From CAZDCD01 sp964503885 (lineage in GTDB: Bacteria > Bacteroidota > Bacteroidia > Bacteroidales > UBA10428), in assembly GCA_964503885.1 (NCBI GenBank), contig CAZDCD010000005.1, forward strand, positions 1 to 64,000: a DNA stretch of 64,000 nt. The letters run 5' to 3'. Shown piece by piece: positions 37,819 to 46,526 of this stretch (its first letter is position 1; each line of letters starts with the position of its first letter). The notes beneath the pieces were generated by a model. It had not been told where the DNA came from. It saw only the letters and a list, made by a program, of their open reading frames with translations, and searched no databases. The translations under genes were made by a program, and so were the position numbers.

Positions 37819-38838
37819 ATGAAATCATTTTTCCAAATACACAAAAAGAACTGGTTTGACTTCCTGTTAAGTTCTGCCAATGAGTACAACGTATTTGTTC
37901 CGGTAAAGAACAACAATCACATTGAATACGTTCTGATTGAAGAGGATACGGACAATATTGTCCTGAACGAAGCAAAACCGGTTACTCCTTTGAAGGCATT
38001 TTTCTTACCGGTTAAGGAAAATGTTGTTATTGAAAGTATTTTTCACAAAAAAAATATGATCCTGGGTATTCCTTCATGCGACCTGCATGCGCTCGATCTC
38101 CTGGATAAAATGTACCTTGCTGATCCATACATTGATCCCTATTATAGGTCCCGCCGGGAAAATACCATTCTTATCGGCACCGATTGTTTTGAGGTCCAGG
38201 AAAATTGTCATTGTGTAAGCTACGGCATTAATCCATATCCAGAAAAAAATTGCGATATGTCAATAGCTTCGCTTGATGATGAGATTGTCATCACGGTTCA
38301 CTCAGCCAAAGGTGAAGATCTGATAAACCGCTTAAAGGTGAACAACAACCTCATTGAAGCCGGTCAAAACAAACTGGGTGAGATAAAAGCCAGGAGAGAT
38401 GCGGTAGTATATAAACTCAGGAAAAAGAATGCATCACTTCCTGATTACCAAAGCACCGCAGAAATGATCAGGGAATCGTCGCCGCAGGTATGGGAGGAAT
38501 ATTCCCGGACATGCGTATCCTGCGGGGCATGTGCAGTAATATGTCCCACATGTTCCTGTTTTTTGCTGGTTGACCGTCCTGATTTTGAGAAGATACGCCA
38601 GCTTGATGCATGCCAGTATCAGGGATTTGAAAGGATCGCAGCGGGAGAAGATCCGTTGGGTAAAAAACCGGTCAGGTTCAGGAACAGGTACCTCTGCAAA
38701 TATATATGGAAACAGGAGAAATTCGGCGTTATTGCCTGCACAGGATGCGGCAGATGCATCGAAAGCTGTATCGGGAACATTAACAAGAACAAGATTTTTA
38801 CAGAGATGGCTGAAAACCTGAAACCGGTTAATCACTGA
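37819..38838 (+). CDS. HydB/AsrA-like iron-sulfur electron-transfer subunit
   Basis: 339 residues similar to the beta subunit of archaeal sulfhydrogenase and AsrA of anaerobic sulfite reductase. Residues ~75-100 contain GIPSCDLHALDLLD, a family hallmark. Two [4Fe-4S] binding motifs are clear: CVSCGACAVICP (~233) and CTGCGRCIESC (~308). Additional Cys lie in TDCFEVQENCHC. It would pass electrons between the flavin subunit encoded next and the hydrogenase core. First gene of a 15-gene operon; promoter and Rex-like operator directly upstream. HydB is usually found with soluble group 3b hydrogenases, so its place here is unusual. Confidence 0.87.
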   Translation: MKSFFQIHKKNWFDFLLSSANEYNVFVPVKNNNHIEYVLIEEDTDNIVLNEAKPVTPLKAFFLPVKENVVIESIFHKKNMILGIPSCDLHALDLLDKMYLADPYIDPYYRSRRENTILIGTDCFEVQENCHCVSYGINPYPEKNCDMSIASLDDEIVITVHSAKGEDLINRLKVNNNLIEAGQNKLGEIKARRDAVVYKLRKKNASLPDYQSTAEMIRESSPQVWEEYSRTCVSCGACAVICPTCSCFLLVDRPDFEKIRQLDACQYQGFERIAAGEDPLGKKPVRFRNRYLCKYIWKQEKFGVIACTGCGRCIESCIGNINKNKIFTEMAENLKPVNH

Positions 38839-38865
38839 ACATACGTGGAAAAAAAGGATAAAAAT

Positions 38866-39672
38866 ATGTATAATCCCCTGAGGGCCAGCGTTGAAAGGGT
38901 GATCAATGAATCACCGACGATTAAATCGTTCGTGCTGATCCCTGAACAGGAATTTTCATTTAAAACCGGAGAATTCATTGAGCTTACGTTAAACGGTTTC
39001 GGAGAAGCTCCTTTCACACCTTCTTCTTCTCCGCTGGAAAAGAAAAAAATAGAAGTCACCGTGATGAAAACAGGCTATATTACCGATAAGATACATGCAC
39101 TTAAGCCGGGTGATCAGGTAGGCATAAGAGGCCCGTTTGGAAGAGGTTATCCTCTGGAGAAATTCTATGGGAAAGAGGTGGTAATTCTTGGAGGAGGATG
39201 TGGATTTGCCCCGATACGGTCACTCCTTTATAACCTTGTCGCCGAGAAGGATAAGTTTTCAAAAATCATTCTTTGTTACGGTGCGAAAACTCCGGAGGAA
39301 TGCATATACAAGCCGTTTGTGGACGAACTCAGGAAAGTTGAAAAGTTTGAAATCTACAGGAGCGTTGACAAAGCAGATGAGACCTGGGAAGAAAAAGAAG
39401 GTGTTGTTACAGTGCTGCTTGATGATATTAAGATAAATGTAGCCGATTCGGTTGCAGTAGTTTGCGGTCCGCCTGTCATGATGAAGTTTGGCACATTCAA
39501 GCTGCTTGAAATGGGATACCCCGAGGAGGATATTTACCTGTCGATGGAAAAGAATATGTCGTGTGGATTGGGTAAATGCGGCCATTGCATGATGGGTAAG
39601 TATTTTGTGTGCAAAGACGGCCCTGTATTTACTTACGACGAAATTAAAGACCTGCCGGATATCTGGCTATAA
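38866..39672 (+). CDS. HydG/AsrB-like FAD/NAD(P)H-binding subunit with [2Fe-2S] site
   Basis: 268 residues of the ferredoxin-NADP reductase family: FAD domain (GEFIELTLNGFGEAPFTPSSS), NAD(P) motif VVILGGGCGFAPIRSLL, VVCGPPVMM, and a C-terminal PyrK-like [2Fe-2S] motif CGLGKCGHC...C-KDGPVF. Together with the HydB-like protein it makes the NAD(P)H-oxidising or NAD(P)+-reducing module. ATG at 38866 with AAGGA at good spacing is preferred; an in-frame GTG at 38845 is possible. The next gene begins 10 bp later. It gives the downstream hydrogenase a nicotinamide partner in place of, or besides, ferredoxin. Confidence 0.88.
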   Translation: MYNPLRASVERVINESPTIKSFVLIPEQEFSFKTGEFIELTLNGFGEAPFTPSSSPLEKKKIEVTVMKTGYITDKIHALKPGDQVGIRGPFGRGYPLEKFYGKEVVILGGGCGFAPIRSLLYNLVAEKDKFSKIILCYGAKTPEECIYKPFVDELRKVEKFEIYRSVDKADETWEEKEGVVTVLLDDIKINVADSVAVVCGPPVMMKFGTFKLLEMGYPEEDIYLSMEKNMSCGLGKCGHCMMGKYFVCKDGPVFTYDEIKDLPDIWL

Positions 39673-39682
39673 CAATTTCAAT

Positions 39683-40153
39683 ATGAGTAAGAAACTGCTC
39701 ATCGATCTGTTAAAACTGAGGAATCTTGAAGACCTGAAGATTGAGGGTATATTCAGGGATGAGAAATCGACTGCTGCCTTCAAGACTATCAGGGAGCTTG
39801 CAACATTTCAATTTACCTGCAGGAAATGTGAAATTGCACCATGTGTAAATGCCTGTCCGGCAGAAGCACTTGAGAAAGGGGAAGATGGTATTGTAAAACG
39901 TGCGGTAAACCTCTGCATCAGATGTAAATCATGTATTGTGATTTGTCCGTTCGGTACACTGATGGACAATCTGTTTGAGGTCAAGACCTCTGACTACCGG
40001 TTTTTTGATTTAAACGATGACAGCGAATTGAAAAAGTTTGCCGATGCATTTCCGGCAGATATGGTATCACTGGTGGATATGGAAGAAAAACGTGAAGAAA
40101 ATATTTATAAACTGAATGATAAAATTTTAATCAAAGAAAAGACCTGGTCATAA
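39683..40153 (+). CDS. Polyferredoxin-type 4Fe-4S subunit (HycB/CooF-like)
   Basis: 156 residues with two [4Fe-4S] motifs: CRKCEIAPCVNACP (~50) and CIRCKSCIVICP (~85). The first has the longer spacing (CxxCxxxxCxxxCP) of HycB/CooF-type proteins. It probably wires the HydB/HydG module to the membrane core. ATG at 39683 is chosen; an open frame extends back to 39605 inside hydG. Directly followed (1 bp) by the NuoH-like gene. Confidence 0.85.
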   Translation: MSKKLLIDLLKLRNLEDLKIEGIFRDEKSTAAFKTIRELATFQFTCRKCEIAPCVNACPAEALEKGEDGIVKRAVNLCIRCKSCIVICPFGTLMDNLFEVKTSDYRFFDLNDDSELKKFADAFPADMVSLVDMEEKREENIYKLNDKILIKEKTWS

Positions 40154-40154
40154 T

Positions 40155-41084
40155 ATGCTCAAAGAACTTTTTTATTATCTGGTTTATCCCGGGTTTGTCT
40201 TTTTGGCGATAAGTGGCGGAATCATTGTTTGGTTCGATAGGAAGGTAACGGCCTGGCTTCAATTCAGGAAAGGACCACCCTTCTTGCAGCCGTTCTATGA
40301 TTTTCTTAAACTGCTTCTTGTAAAAGAAACCATATTGCCGGCCAGAGGCTCAAAAATAACCTTTCTTCTGGCGCCGGTCCTCGCCCTGGCCGGTGCAATG
40401 GTTGCCGGTATCCTGATTTTACCCCCTGCAACAGGGCTGAATACAGGTTTTTCAGGTGATATTATTGTAATTTTTTATATTCTCACTATTCCCTCACTTA
40501 CTTATATCATCGGGGCTCTTGCGTCGGGTAATCCGCTTGCGGCAGTTGGTGCATCCAGGGAAATGAAACTGATCATAAGTTATGAGCTGACATTTTTGCT
40601 GATTATTGCTGCAGTGATCCTTAAGTCAAGTCTGAGCATCAGCCTTGAAGATATCGTTGCCATGCAACAACATCATGCTTATATTGGCAGTATTTCAGGC
40701 GTTCTGCTTTTCATAACCGGAATTCTGACAATACAGGCAAAACTTGGGTTGATTCCATTTGATATGGCAGAAGCTGAAACTGAAATTACTCATGGTTCCT
40801 TTATCGAATATTCAGGCTCGGCCTATGCACTGATCAAGCTTACCAAATACATGATGATCTTCATCCTGCCGGTTTTCCTCTGCGCCATTTTATTAGGGGG
40901 ACTGAAGTTTGAAGGTATTCACATCTTATGGTCAATCTTGAAAGTTTTGGGAATTGTGCTGTTGCTGACGTTGATCCGCAATACCAACCCAAGGGTGAGG
41001 ATTGACCAGGCAATGCGGTTTTTCTTTATCTGGATGAACCTGCTTGTAATTATTGCTATTGTGTTGATTTTATTTGGATTATAA
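40155..41084 (+). CDS. Group-4 hydrogenase membrane subunit, NuoH/EchB/MbhM-like
   Basis: 309 residues, eight predicted transmembrane helices. The first cytosolic loop DRKVTAWLQFRKGPPFLQPFYDFLKLL and the acidic loop FDMAEAETEITHGSFIEYSG match the complex I subunit 1 family, which anchors the catalytic arm and links redox to ion movement. Stop at 41082-41084; the small-subunit gene follows after 11 bp. Confidence 0.93.
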   Translation: MLKELFYYLVYPGFVFLAISGGIIVWFDRKVTAWLQFRKGPPFLQPFYDFLKLLLVKETILPARGSKITFLLAPVLALAGAMVAGILILPPATGLNTGFSGDIIVIFYILTIPSLTYIIGALASGNPLAAVGASREMKLIISYELTFLLIIAAVILKSSLSISLEDIVAMQQHHAYIGSISGVLLFITGILTIQAKLGLIPFDMAEAETEITHGSFIEYSGSAYALIKLTKYMMIFILPVFLCAILLGGLKFEGIHILWSILKVLGIVLLLTLIRNTNPRVRIDQAMRFFFIWMNLLVIIAIVLILFGL

Positions 41085-41095
41085 AAATAAGGAAC

Positions 41096-41530
41096 GTGGG
41101 ATTTAAAGATTTTGTTTTCAAAAAGTCGCTTTGGCTGTTCCATTTTGGAGGAGCATCCTGTAACAATTGCGATATCGAAATACTCGATTGCCTCACCCCG
41201 AGATACGATGTTGAACGGTTCGGTATGCAACTCGTAGGCAGTATCCGGCATGCCGATGTTTTGCTTGTGAACGGTTCGATCAACAGGAAAGATAAATCCC
41301 GCCTGCTTGATATTTATAACCAGGCGCCAAAACCCATACTGGTTGTGGCAATAGGTGCATGCGGCTGCACAGGAGGGATCTTTGCCGAGGGGAATACTTT
41401 TGCCGGACCGGTTGATAAAATAATACCCGTCGACGCTTATATTCCCGGTTGTCCGCCAAAACCCGAAGCCATACTTGCAGGTATTGTCAAATTGTTGAAT
41501 AAAAAGCCCGAAAAGAAAAAAACAGCCTGA
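41096..41530 (+). CDS. [NiFe] hydrogenase small subunit, group 4 (NuoB/EchC/MbhJ-like)
   Basis: 144 residues. One [4Fe-4S] cluster next to the active site is ligated by CNNCDIEILDC (first pair), GACGCTGG and PGCPPKPE. The segment LTPRYDVERFG is the group 4 signature. The first motif is CxxC, as in Ech/MBH hydrogenases, and not the CC pair of complex I NuoB, supporting a hydrogenase identity. GTG start at 41096; no ATG fits. Confidence 0.92.
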   Translation: MGFKDFVFKKSLWLFHFGGASCNNCDIEILDCLTPRYDVERFGMQLVGSIRHADVLLVNGSINRKDKSRLLDIYNQAPKPILVVAIGACGCTGGIFAEGNTFAGPVDKIIPVDAYIPGCPPKPEAILAGIVKLLNKKPEKKKTA

Positions 41531-41554
41531 CAGACTTGCAGAAATGAACAGCGA

Positions 41555-41989
41555 ATGAAAGAAATGAACGAAATACAACAGCTAAAAGAAAACTTTGAAC
41601 CATCGATAGCCGGCGTGCATATCAAAAGTTTAACAAGGGCTACAGTGACCGTCAAACCTGAAGCGGTAACCAAAATTGCCCGGTTCCTTTTTCACGATCT
41701 GAAATTAAGGTTTGTTATTGCCACCGCCCTTGAAACAAAAGAGGGTGTTGAAATACTGTATCATTTCAGCAACGATATCAACGGATTAGTGCTGAATTTC
41801 CGGGTGATCCTGTCAAAGAAGAACCCTGAAGTGGAAACGCTCACAGGACTTTTTGAAGCAGCCAACTGGATAGAGAGGGAGATGCACGAATTGTTTGGCA
41901 TCAATTTCAAAAATCACCCGAACCTTGAAAAACTGATATCAGACGGCAACTGGGCCGAGGGAGTGTATCCTTACAGGAGTGCGGAGTGA
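41555..41989 (+). CDS. Hydrogenase subunit NuoC/EchD/MbhK-like
   Basis: 144 residues of the complex I 30-kDa subunit family (HELFGINFKNHPNL and the LFHDLKLRFVIATALET region). It supports assembly of small and large subunits and carries no cofactor. ATG at 41555, alternative ATG at 41564. Its stop codon begins the heptamer repeat that fills the gap to the large-subunit gene. Confidence 0.9.
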   Translation: MKEMNEIQQLKENFEPSIAGVHIKSLTRATVTVKPEAVTKIARFLFHDLKLRFVIATALETKEGVEILYHFSNDINGLVLNFRVILSKKNPEVETLTGLFEAANWIEREMHELFGINFKNHPNLEKLISDGNWAEGVYPYRSAE

Positions 41990-42030
41990 ACACGCAACAC
42001 GAAACACGAAACACGAAACACGAAACATGA
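41989..42030 (+). repeat. Heptamer tandem repeat AACACGA that builds the large-subunit start
   Basis: Six 7-bp units from 41989 to 42030: AACACGC, four AACACGA and AACATGA. The last unit supplies the ATG (42027-42029) of the hydrogenase large subunit, and the first overlaps the stop of the NuoC-like gene. The whole spacer is repeat, with no ordinary ribosome-binding sequence. Slippage would alter stop-to-start distance in 7-bp steps. Confidence 0.9.
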
Positions 42031-43214
42031 ACAAAATCATCCCCATAGGACCGTATCACCCGCTGCAGGAAGAACCTGAGCTGTTCAAGCTGTATTGCGA
42101 GGGGGAAATCGTAAAAGATGTGAAATGGGAAACCGGCTATAACCACAGGGGAATAGAGAAGCTCAGCGAATCCAAAACATTTGACCAGGTTTTCTTCCTT
42201 GTCGAAAGGGTATGCGGGATATGTTCCACCTCACACCCGTTTGCCTTCGCCAACTGCATGGAAGAAATCGGCGATATAGAAATACCCGACCGGGCAAAAT
42301 ATATCCGAAGCATCGTCGGTGAACTTGAAAGGTTGCACAGCCACCTGCTTTGGGTGGGCCTTGCAGGTCATTTCCTGGGATACAACACCGTGTTCATGTG
42401 GGCATGGAAATACCGTGAACCGGTCCTCGATCTTTTGGAAATGATCACAGGTAACCGGAACAGCTATGCCATGTTTAAAATAGGTGGGGTACGCAGGGAT
42501 ATTGAAAACAACAAAATTCCGGAAATCAGGGAAGTTCTTGATCTGGTGAAGAAAAAAACCAGTTTGCTTGTGGGTGCTGTAATGGATGACCCGGTAATCC
42601 ACGCCCGTACCAAAGGGGTTGGAATCCTTACCAAAGAAGATATAATAAATTTCGGTGCAGTGGGTCCGACAGCAAGGGCATCAGGTGTGGATATTGATGT
42701 GCGAAGAGATGATCCTTATGCAGCTTATCCGCTTGTAAACTGGAAAGTCATTACCGCTCCCGCGGGTGATGTTTTTGCAAAGGCTGAAGTGAGGTTACTC
42801 GAAATGTACGAATCGATTTCCATTATTGAACAATGTCTTGACGGGTTAAAAAAAGAAAAAGAAGGCGAAACCGAAATAAAGGTAAAGGAAGTTCCCGAAG
42901 GGATGGGAACAGGTCGTGCCGAGGCTCCGCGCGGTGAAGTCTTTCATTTTGTTAAGACCGATGGTTCGAACTACCCGGTACGTCATAAAATAAGGGCTCC
43001 CAGTTACGTGAATATTGCCACATTCAAGAAATCATGCATCGGGCAAACCATCTCGGATGCAACCATATCGCTTGCTGCGGTTGATCCGTGTTACTGCTGT
43101 ACGGAAAGACTTGCGGCAGTATATGACAACAGCACGGGAAAAAGGGTCATCGGCGGTGAGAGCCTGATCAAACTGTCGCAAAAGAGAACGAATGAATTGC
43201 GAAAAATACATTAA
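42027..43214 (+). CDS. [NiFe] hydrogenase large (catalytic) subunit, group 4 (MbhL/EchE-like)
   Basis: 395 residues holding the Ni-Fe active site. The N-terminal ligands are in RVCGICSTSH (Cys63, Cys66) and the C-terminal ligands in DPCYCCTER (Cys355, Cys358); all four are present, unlike NuoD and unlike MBX-type complexes. ERLHSHLLW carries the conserved His pair. About 35 residues follow the last Cys, so the precursor needs C-terminal cleavage; a matching protease is encoded at the operon end. The start at 42027 agrees with family N termini; the frame opens further upstream at 41979, within the repeat. Confidence 0.95.
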   Translation: MNKIIPIGPYHPLQEEPELFKLYCEGEIVKDVKWETGYNHRGIEKLSESKTFDQVFFLVERVCGICSTSHPFAFANCMEEIGDIEIPDRAKYIRSIVGELERLHSHLLWVGLAGHFLGYNTVFMWAWKYREPVLDLLEMITGNRNSYAMFKIGGVRRDIENNKIPEIREVLDLVKKKTSLLVGAVMDDPVIHARTKGVGILTKEDIINFGAVGPTARASGVDIDVRRDDPYAAYPLVNWKVITAPAGDVFAKAEVRLLEMYESISIIEQCLDGLKKEKEGETEIKVKEVPEGMGTGRAEAPRGEVFHFVKTDGSNYPVRHKIRAPSYVNIATFKKSCIGQTISDATISLAAVDPCYCCTERLAAVYDNSTGKRVIGGESLIKLSQKRTNELRKIH

Positions 43215-43216
43215 TC

Positions 43217-45112
43217 ATGCCGGAAACCATGCTAAATACTGAACATTACCAGGCAATTTACATCATAACCCTGATCCCCCTGCTGGGCGGGATATTGCTT
43301 TTGTTGGTCACCGATAAAGCAAGACTTGTCAAGGGATTGTTTGCGCTGATAATTTCGGGTGTGGTCCTGTATTTTGCTATTACGCTGTTTTTGAGTTTAA
43401 AACAGTCCTTCCAGTTTAACCTCCTTGAGAATGATTTTGTACGTCAGTACCCGGTAAATTTTAATTCCGGAAACCTGGCCGGCTATTTCGCCTGCAATCT
43501 CGATTCCCTGTCGCGGCTTATTCTTCTTTTTGTTGCCGCATTTTCAGTTCTCATATTGATTTATTCACTTGCCTATGGAAGCAGGATGAGAAAACTACCC
43601 CAATTCTATGCATATATCCTGCTAACGCTGGGGGCTTCCGAAATGGCATTATTGGCTGATAACTTACTGTTGCTGATCATTTTCTGGGGATTTTTAGGGA
43701 TAACACTATACAAGCTGGTAAGTCCGCATGATGAAATAAGCTCGGCGGCCGCCAAGAAAACACTGATCATTGTCGGCGCCTCGGACGGTATTATGATACT
43801 GGGAATCGGGATTCTCTGGAAAATTACCGGAAAGACCAATATCTCGGAGATTAACCTACTCACTGATAATGCTTTGGCTATTACCGCTTTTCTTTGTCTT
43901 GCAATTGGCGCCTTTACCAAGGCAGGGGCTTTTCCTTTTCATTCTTGGATCCCCGATTATACCCAATCGGCGCCGGCGCCGGCATCAGCATATTTACCGG
44001 CATCGCTCGACAAACTGCTGGGCATTTATTTCCTTGTAAGAATCTGCAATAACCTGTTTATTCTGAATGATGCCATGCGCCTGATCATCCTGATCATAGG
44101 CGTAACAACCATCATTATTGCGGTAATGATGGCCCTTGTTCAGCATAATTATAAAAAACTGCTCGGCTACCATGCAGTCTCCCAGGTGGGATATATGGTC
44201 ACAGGCATTGGCCTGGGCACTGTCCTCGGCATTGTGGGCGGATTGTTTCATATGGTCAATCACGCTCTCTATAAGAGCGGATTATTCCTGTCTGCCGGCA
44301 GCGTTCATAAAGCTACCGGGAAGGATGACCTGGACGACCTTGGCGGCCTGAGCCGGCAGATGCCAATTACTTTTTTCAGCACGCTGATCTTTGCATTATC
44401 CATATCAGGTATTCCGCCATTGAACGGTTTTGCCTCCAAATGGCTTATCTATCAGGGAATCATTGATTTTGGCAAAGGAACGGGTATTGCCAACCAGTTA
44501 TGGATTGTGTGGCTTGCCCTGGCAGTAATTGGTTCGGCGCTCACCCTGGCAAGCTTTATCAAATTTGTCTCGGGAATATTCCTGGGAAGACAGACCCAGG
44601 CATCAAAGAAAATTAAAGAAGTGAGCTGGATGATGTGGCTGCCTCAAATAATCCTTGCGCTGGTCTGCATTGGATTCGGCATATTTGCTTCAGGGTGGGT
44701 TATCCCCGGACTTTTTTCTTCTATTGCCGGGAATATCGAATATACCGGATTATGGAACTCATCTGCCATATCTATGCTGATCCTGATTTCAATTGTAACG
44801 GGTATTCTGATCTATCTCTTCTTCAGCCTGGGCAGATTTCGTACGGACGACAGTTTTATCGGCGGTGAAACCATGAAGGAAGAAATAGCATACAAACCGA
44901 CAGGCTTTTATGAGACAATAAGAAATTTCGCATTGTTCAGGCCATTTTATAAAGCCGCCGAAAATAAAAAATTTGATATCTACGATAGCTCTAAAAACGT
45001 TGTACTCAGAATAAGTCATTTGCTCAGTTCCGCGCATAACGGAATATTGTCGAACCTGGCATTCTGGGTGCTGGCAGGATTAATTATCATGTTTATTTTC
45101 CTTTTAATATAA
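43217..45112 (+). CDS. Proton/Na+-conducting membrane subunit, NuoL/MrpA-N-like
   Basis: 631 residues, about 14-16 transmembrane helices. The antiporter core is clear: KAGAFPFHSWIPDYTQSAPAPASAYLPA (~235-262) with the conserved Lys, and LLGYHAVSQVGYMVTGIGLG (~315), GGLFHMVNHALYKSGLFL (~345). A conserved C-terminal cytosolic piece resembles hydrogenase-4 subunits. It starts 2 bp after the large-subunit stop. One of two antiporter-like subunits in the operon; the other is the MrpD-like protein at 46527. Confidence 0.92.
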   Translation: MPETMLNTEHYQAIYIITLIPLLGGILLLLVTDKARLVKGLFALIISGVVLYFAITLFLSLKQSFQFNLLENDFVRQYPVNFNSGNLAGYFACNLDSLSRLILLFVAAFSVLILIYSLAYGSRMRKLPQFYAYILLTLGASEMALLADNLLLLIIFWGFLGITLYKLVSPHDEISSAAAKKTLIIVGASDGIMILGIGILWKITGKTNISEINLLTDNALAITAFLCLAIGAFTKAGAFPFHSWIPDYTQSAPAPASAYLPASLDKLLGIYFLVRICNNLFILNDAMRLIILIIGVTTIIIAVMMALVQHNYKKLLGYHAVSQVGYMVTGIGLGTVLGIVGGLFHMVNHALYKSGLFLSAGSVHKATGKDDLDDLGGLSRQMPITFFSTLIFALSISGIPPLNGFASKWLIYQGIIDFGKGTGIANQLWIVWLALAVIGSALTLASFIKFVSGIFLGRQTQASKKIKEVSWMMWLPQIILALVCIGFGIFASGWVIPGLFSSIAGNIEYTGLWNSSAISMLILISIVTGILIYLFFSLGRFRTDDSFIGGETMKEEIAYKPTGFYETIRNFALFRPFYKAAENKKFDIYDSSKNVVLRISHLLSSAHNGILSNLAFWVLAGLIIMFIFLLI

Positions 45113-45125
45113 AAGCAAATCCAAC

Positions 45126-45692
45126 ATGGAGATAACCTTATCCATATTACTGGTATTTATGATAATAGGGGCTGTTTATGCTCTTTTTGCAAGCGATCTG
45201 CTCTCTGCCCTTATATCATGCGGCATTGTCGGTTACGGGCTTGTGATCTGTTTTTTGTTGCTGAAGGCTCCTGATCTGGCAATAGTTCAGATCGTTGTTG
45301 AGACAATAACGGTTATCATCATGGTGGCGATCATCCTTGACAGTACAAGGGATGATCTAAAAGAAAAAATAGTTGTGAAGGAAAAAGGAATTTCCTTCAT
45401 CAACGCAAAATATGTTTTTAATGCATTAACAGTTACTGTTTTAGCGTTGTTTTTCCTCTTTTTCTTTAACCTGGCGATCGATAAACTGGAACCACTGGGA
45501 CAGCACGTAACAAGGATGGCGACGGCTTATATCGATAATGCAGCTGAAAAAACCGGAAGTGCGAACCTTGTCACGGGTGTGATCTTTGATTTCAGGGGTT
45601 ACGATACCCTGGGCGAGGCAACCATTTTATTCACTGCGGTTGTCGGCGTACTGACCATATTGCGGTTAAAGGGGAAAAAGCATGCAGGATGA
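45126..45692 (+). CDS. Fused MbhD/MbhE-like (MrpA C-terminal) membrane subunit
   Basis: 188 residues. The first ~85 match MbhD/DUF4040, the NuoJ-like part of MrpA (LLSALISCGIVGYGLVICFLLLKAPDLAIVQIVVE in part). The remainder matches MbhE (NLVTGVIFDFRGYDTLGEATILFTAVVGVL), also a part of MrpA. In archaeal MBH these are two proteins; here they are one. About five transmembrane helices. Together with the 43217 protein it accounts for the regions of a full MrpA. Confidence 0.87.
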   Translation: MEITLSILLVFMIIGAVYALFASDLLSALISCGIVGYGLVICFLLLKAPDLAIVQIVVETITVIIMVAIILDSTRDDLKEKIVVKEKGISFINAKYVFNALTVTVLALFFLFFFNLAIDKLEPLGQHVTRMATAYIDNAAEKTGSANLVTGVIFDFRGYDTLGEATILFTAVVGVLTILRLKGKKHAG

Positions 45693-45750
45693 AGCAAGCA
45701 GCATAGGGCATGCCGCATGCCATTTATTTTTATACACGAAACACACAGTC

Positions 45751-46188
45751 ATGCAGGGAATGTCAATAATCGTTAAAAAAGTCACACAGCTGATATCAGG
45801 AATAATCTTTCTGTACGGGCTGTACATAATTACACACGGGCATCTTACCCCCGGAGGAGGATTTGCCGGGGGAGCAATTCTGGCCGGGGCATTTATCCTG
45901 ATCGTACTGGCATTTGGCAGTAATGTATTGAACTTAAAACACCGGGAAGAAGGTTCATCACTTACCGAAAGCCTTGCTATTTTTGCATTTATTTTTTTAG
46001 CAACCCTGGCGCTCTTTATAGGAACAAGGATCTTTTTCTTCAATTTCTTACCGAAAGGAAAGGTTGGCGAATTAATCAGCGCCGGCGTTATACCGCTTTA
46101 TAACATAGTCATAGGAATTGAAGTAGGCGCTGCGTTATTTACCATCTTCCTGGCTTTAATAATTTATAAAGAAGAAATTACGAAATGA
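45751..46188 (+). CDS. Na+/H+ antiporter subunit MrpB/MnhB-like (MbhF)
   Basis: 145 residues, four transmembrane helices. The motif GLYIITHGHLTPGGGFAGGAILAGAFIL is diagnostic for MnhB. The frame stays open back to 45682, but the extension overlaps the previous gene and has no family match; ATG at 45751 (or 45760) is preferred. Overlaps MrpC-like gene by 4 bp (ATGA). Confidence 0.9.
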   Translation: MQGMSIIVKKVTQLISGIIFLYGLYIITHGHLTPGGGFAGGAILAGAFILIVLAFGSNVLNLKHREEGSSLTESLAIFAFIFLATLALFIGTRIFFFNFLPKGKVGELISAGVIPLYNIVIGIEVGAALFTIFLALIIYKEEITK

Positions 46189-46523
46189 TAGTATTTATCC
46201 TGTGTTTCATATTGTTTCTGGTAGGCCTTTTTGGTATCCTTACGAGCAGAAATATCATCAAGATAGTGATCGGGCTCTCATTTATGGAGTTCAGCGTATA
46301 TTTATTTCTGGTACTTATCGGGTACGTTGATAATGGCGTGGTCCCCATTGTATCCAATAATATGGAAATGGCGAAGTATGTGGATCCACTTCCCCAGGCA
46401 ATGGTACTCACGGCTATAGTTATCGGCCTCGCCACAAAAGCTATGCTGTTAACTATTGCCATCAGGATTTATAAAAAATTCAACTCGTTTGATATTCGAA
46501 AAGTCACCAGTTTAAAAGGATAA
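46185..46523 (+). CDS. Na+/H+ antiporter subunit MrpC/NuoK-like (MbhG)
   Basis: 112 residues, three transmembrane helices. FGILTSRNIIKIVIGLSFMEFSVYLFLV and DPLPQAMVLTAIVIGLATKAMLL match MnhC/NuoK, the latter with the conserved DPLPQALVLTAIVI box. The ATG overlaps the upstream stop. Confidence 0.93.
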   Translation: MIVFILCFILFLVGLFGILTSRNIIKIVIGLSFMEFSVYLFLVLIGYVDNGVVPIVSNNMEMAKYVDPLPQAMVLTAIVIGLATKAMLLTIAIRIYKKFNSFDIRKVTSLKG

Positions 46524-46526
46524 GAT

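Noticed and set aside
41989..42030. Tandem heptamers as a mini-CRISPR
   Set aside because: Units are 7 bp, contiguous and without spacers; no cas genes are present.
42027..43214. Large subunit as complex I NuoD
   Set aside because: All four Ni-ligand cysteines and a cleavable C-terminal tail are present, together with a maturation protease gene.
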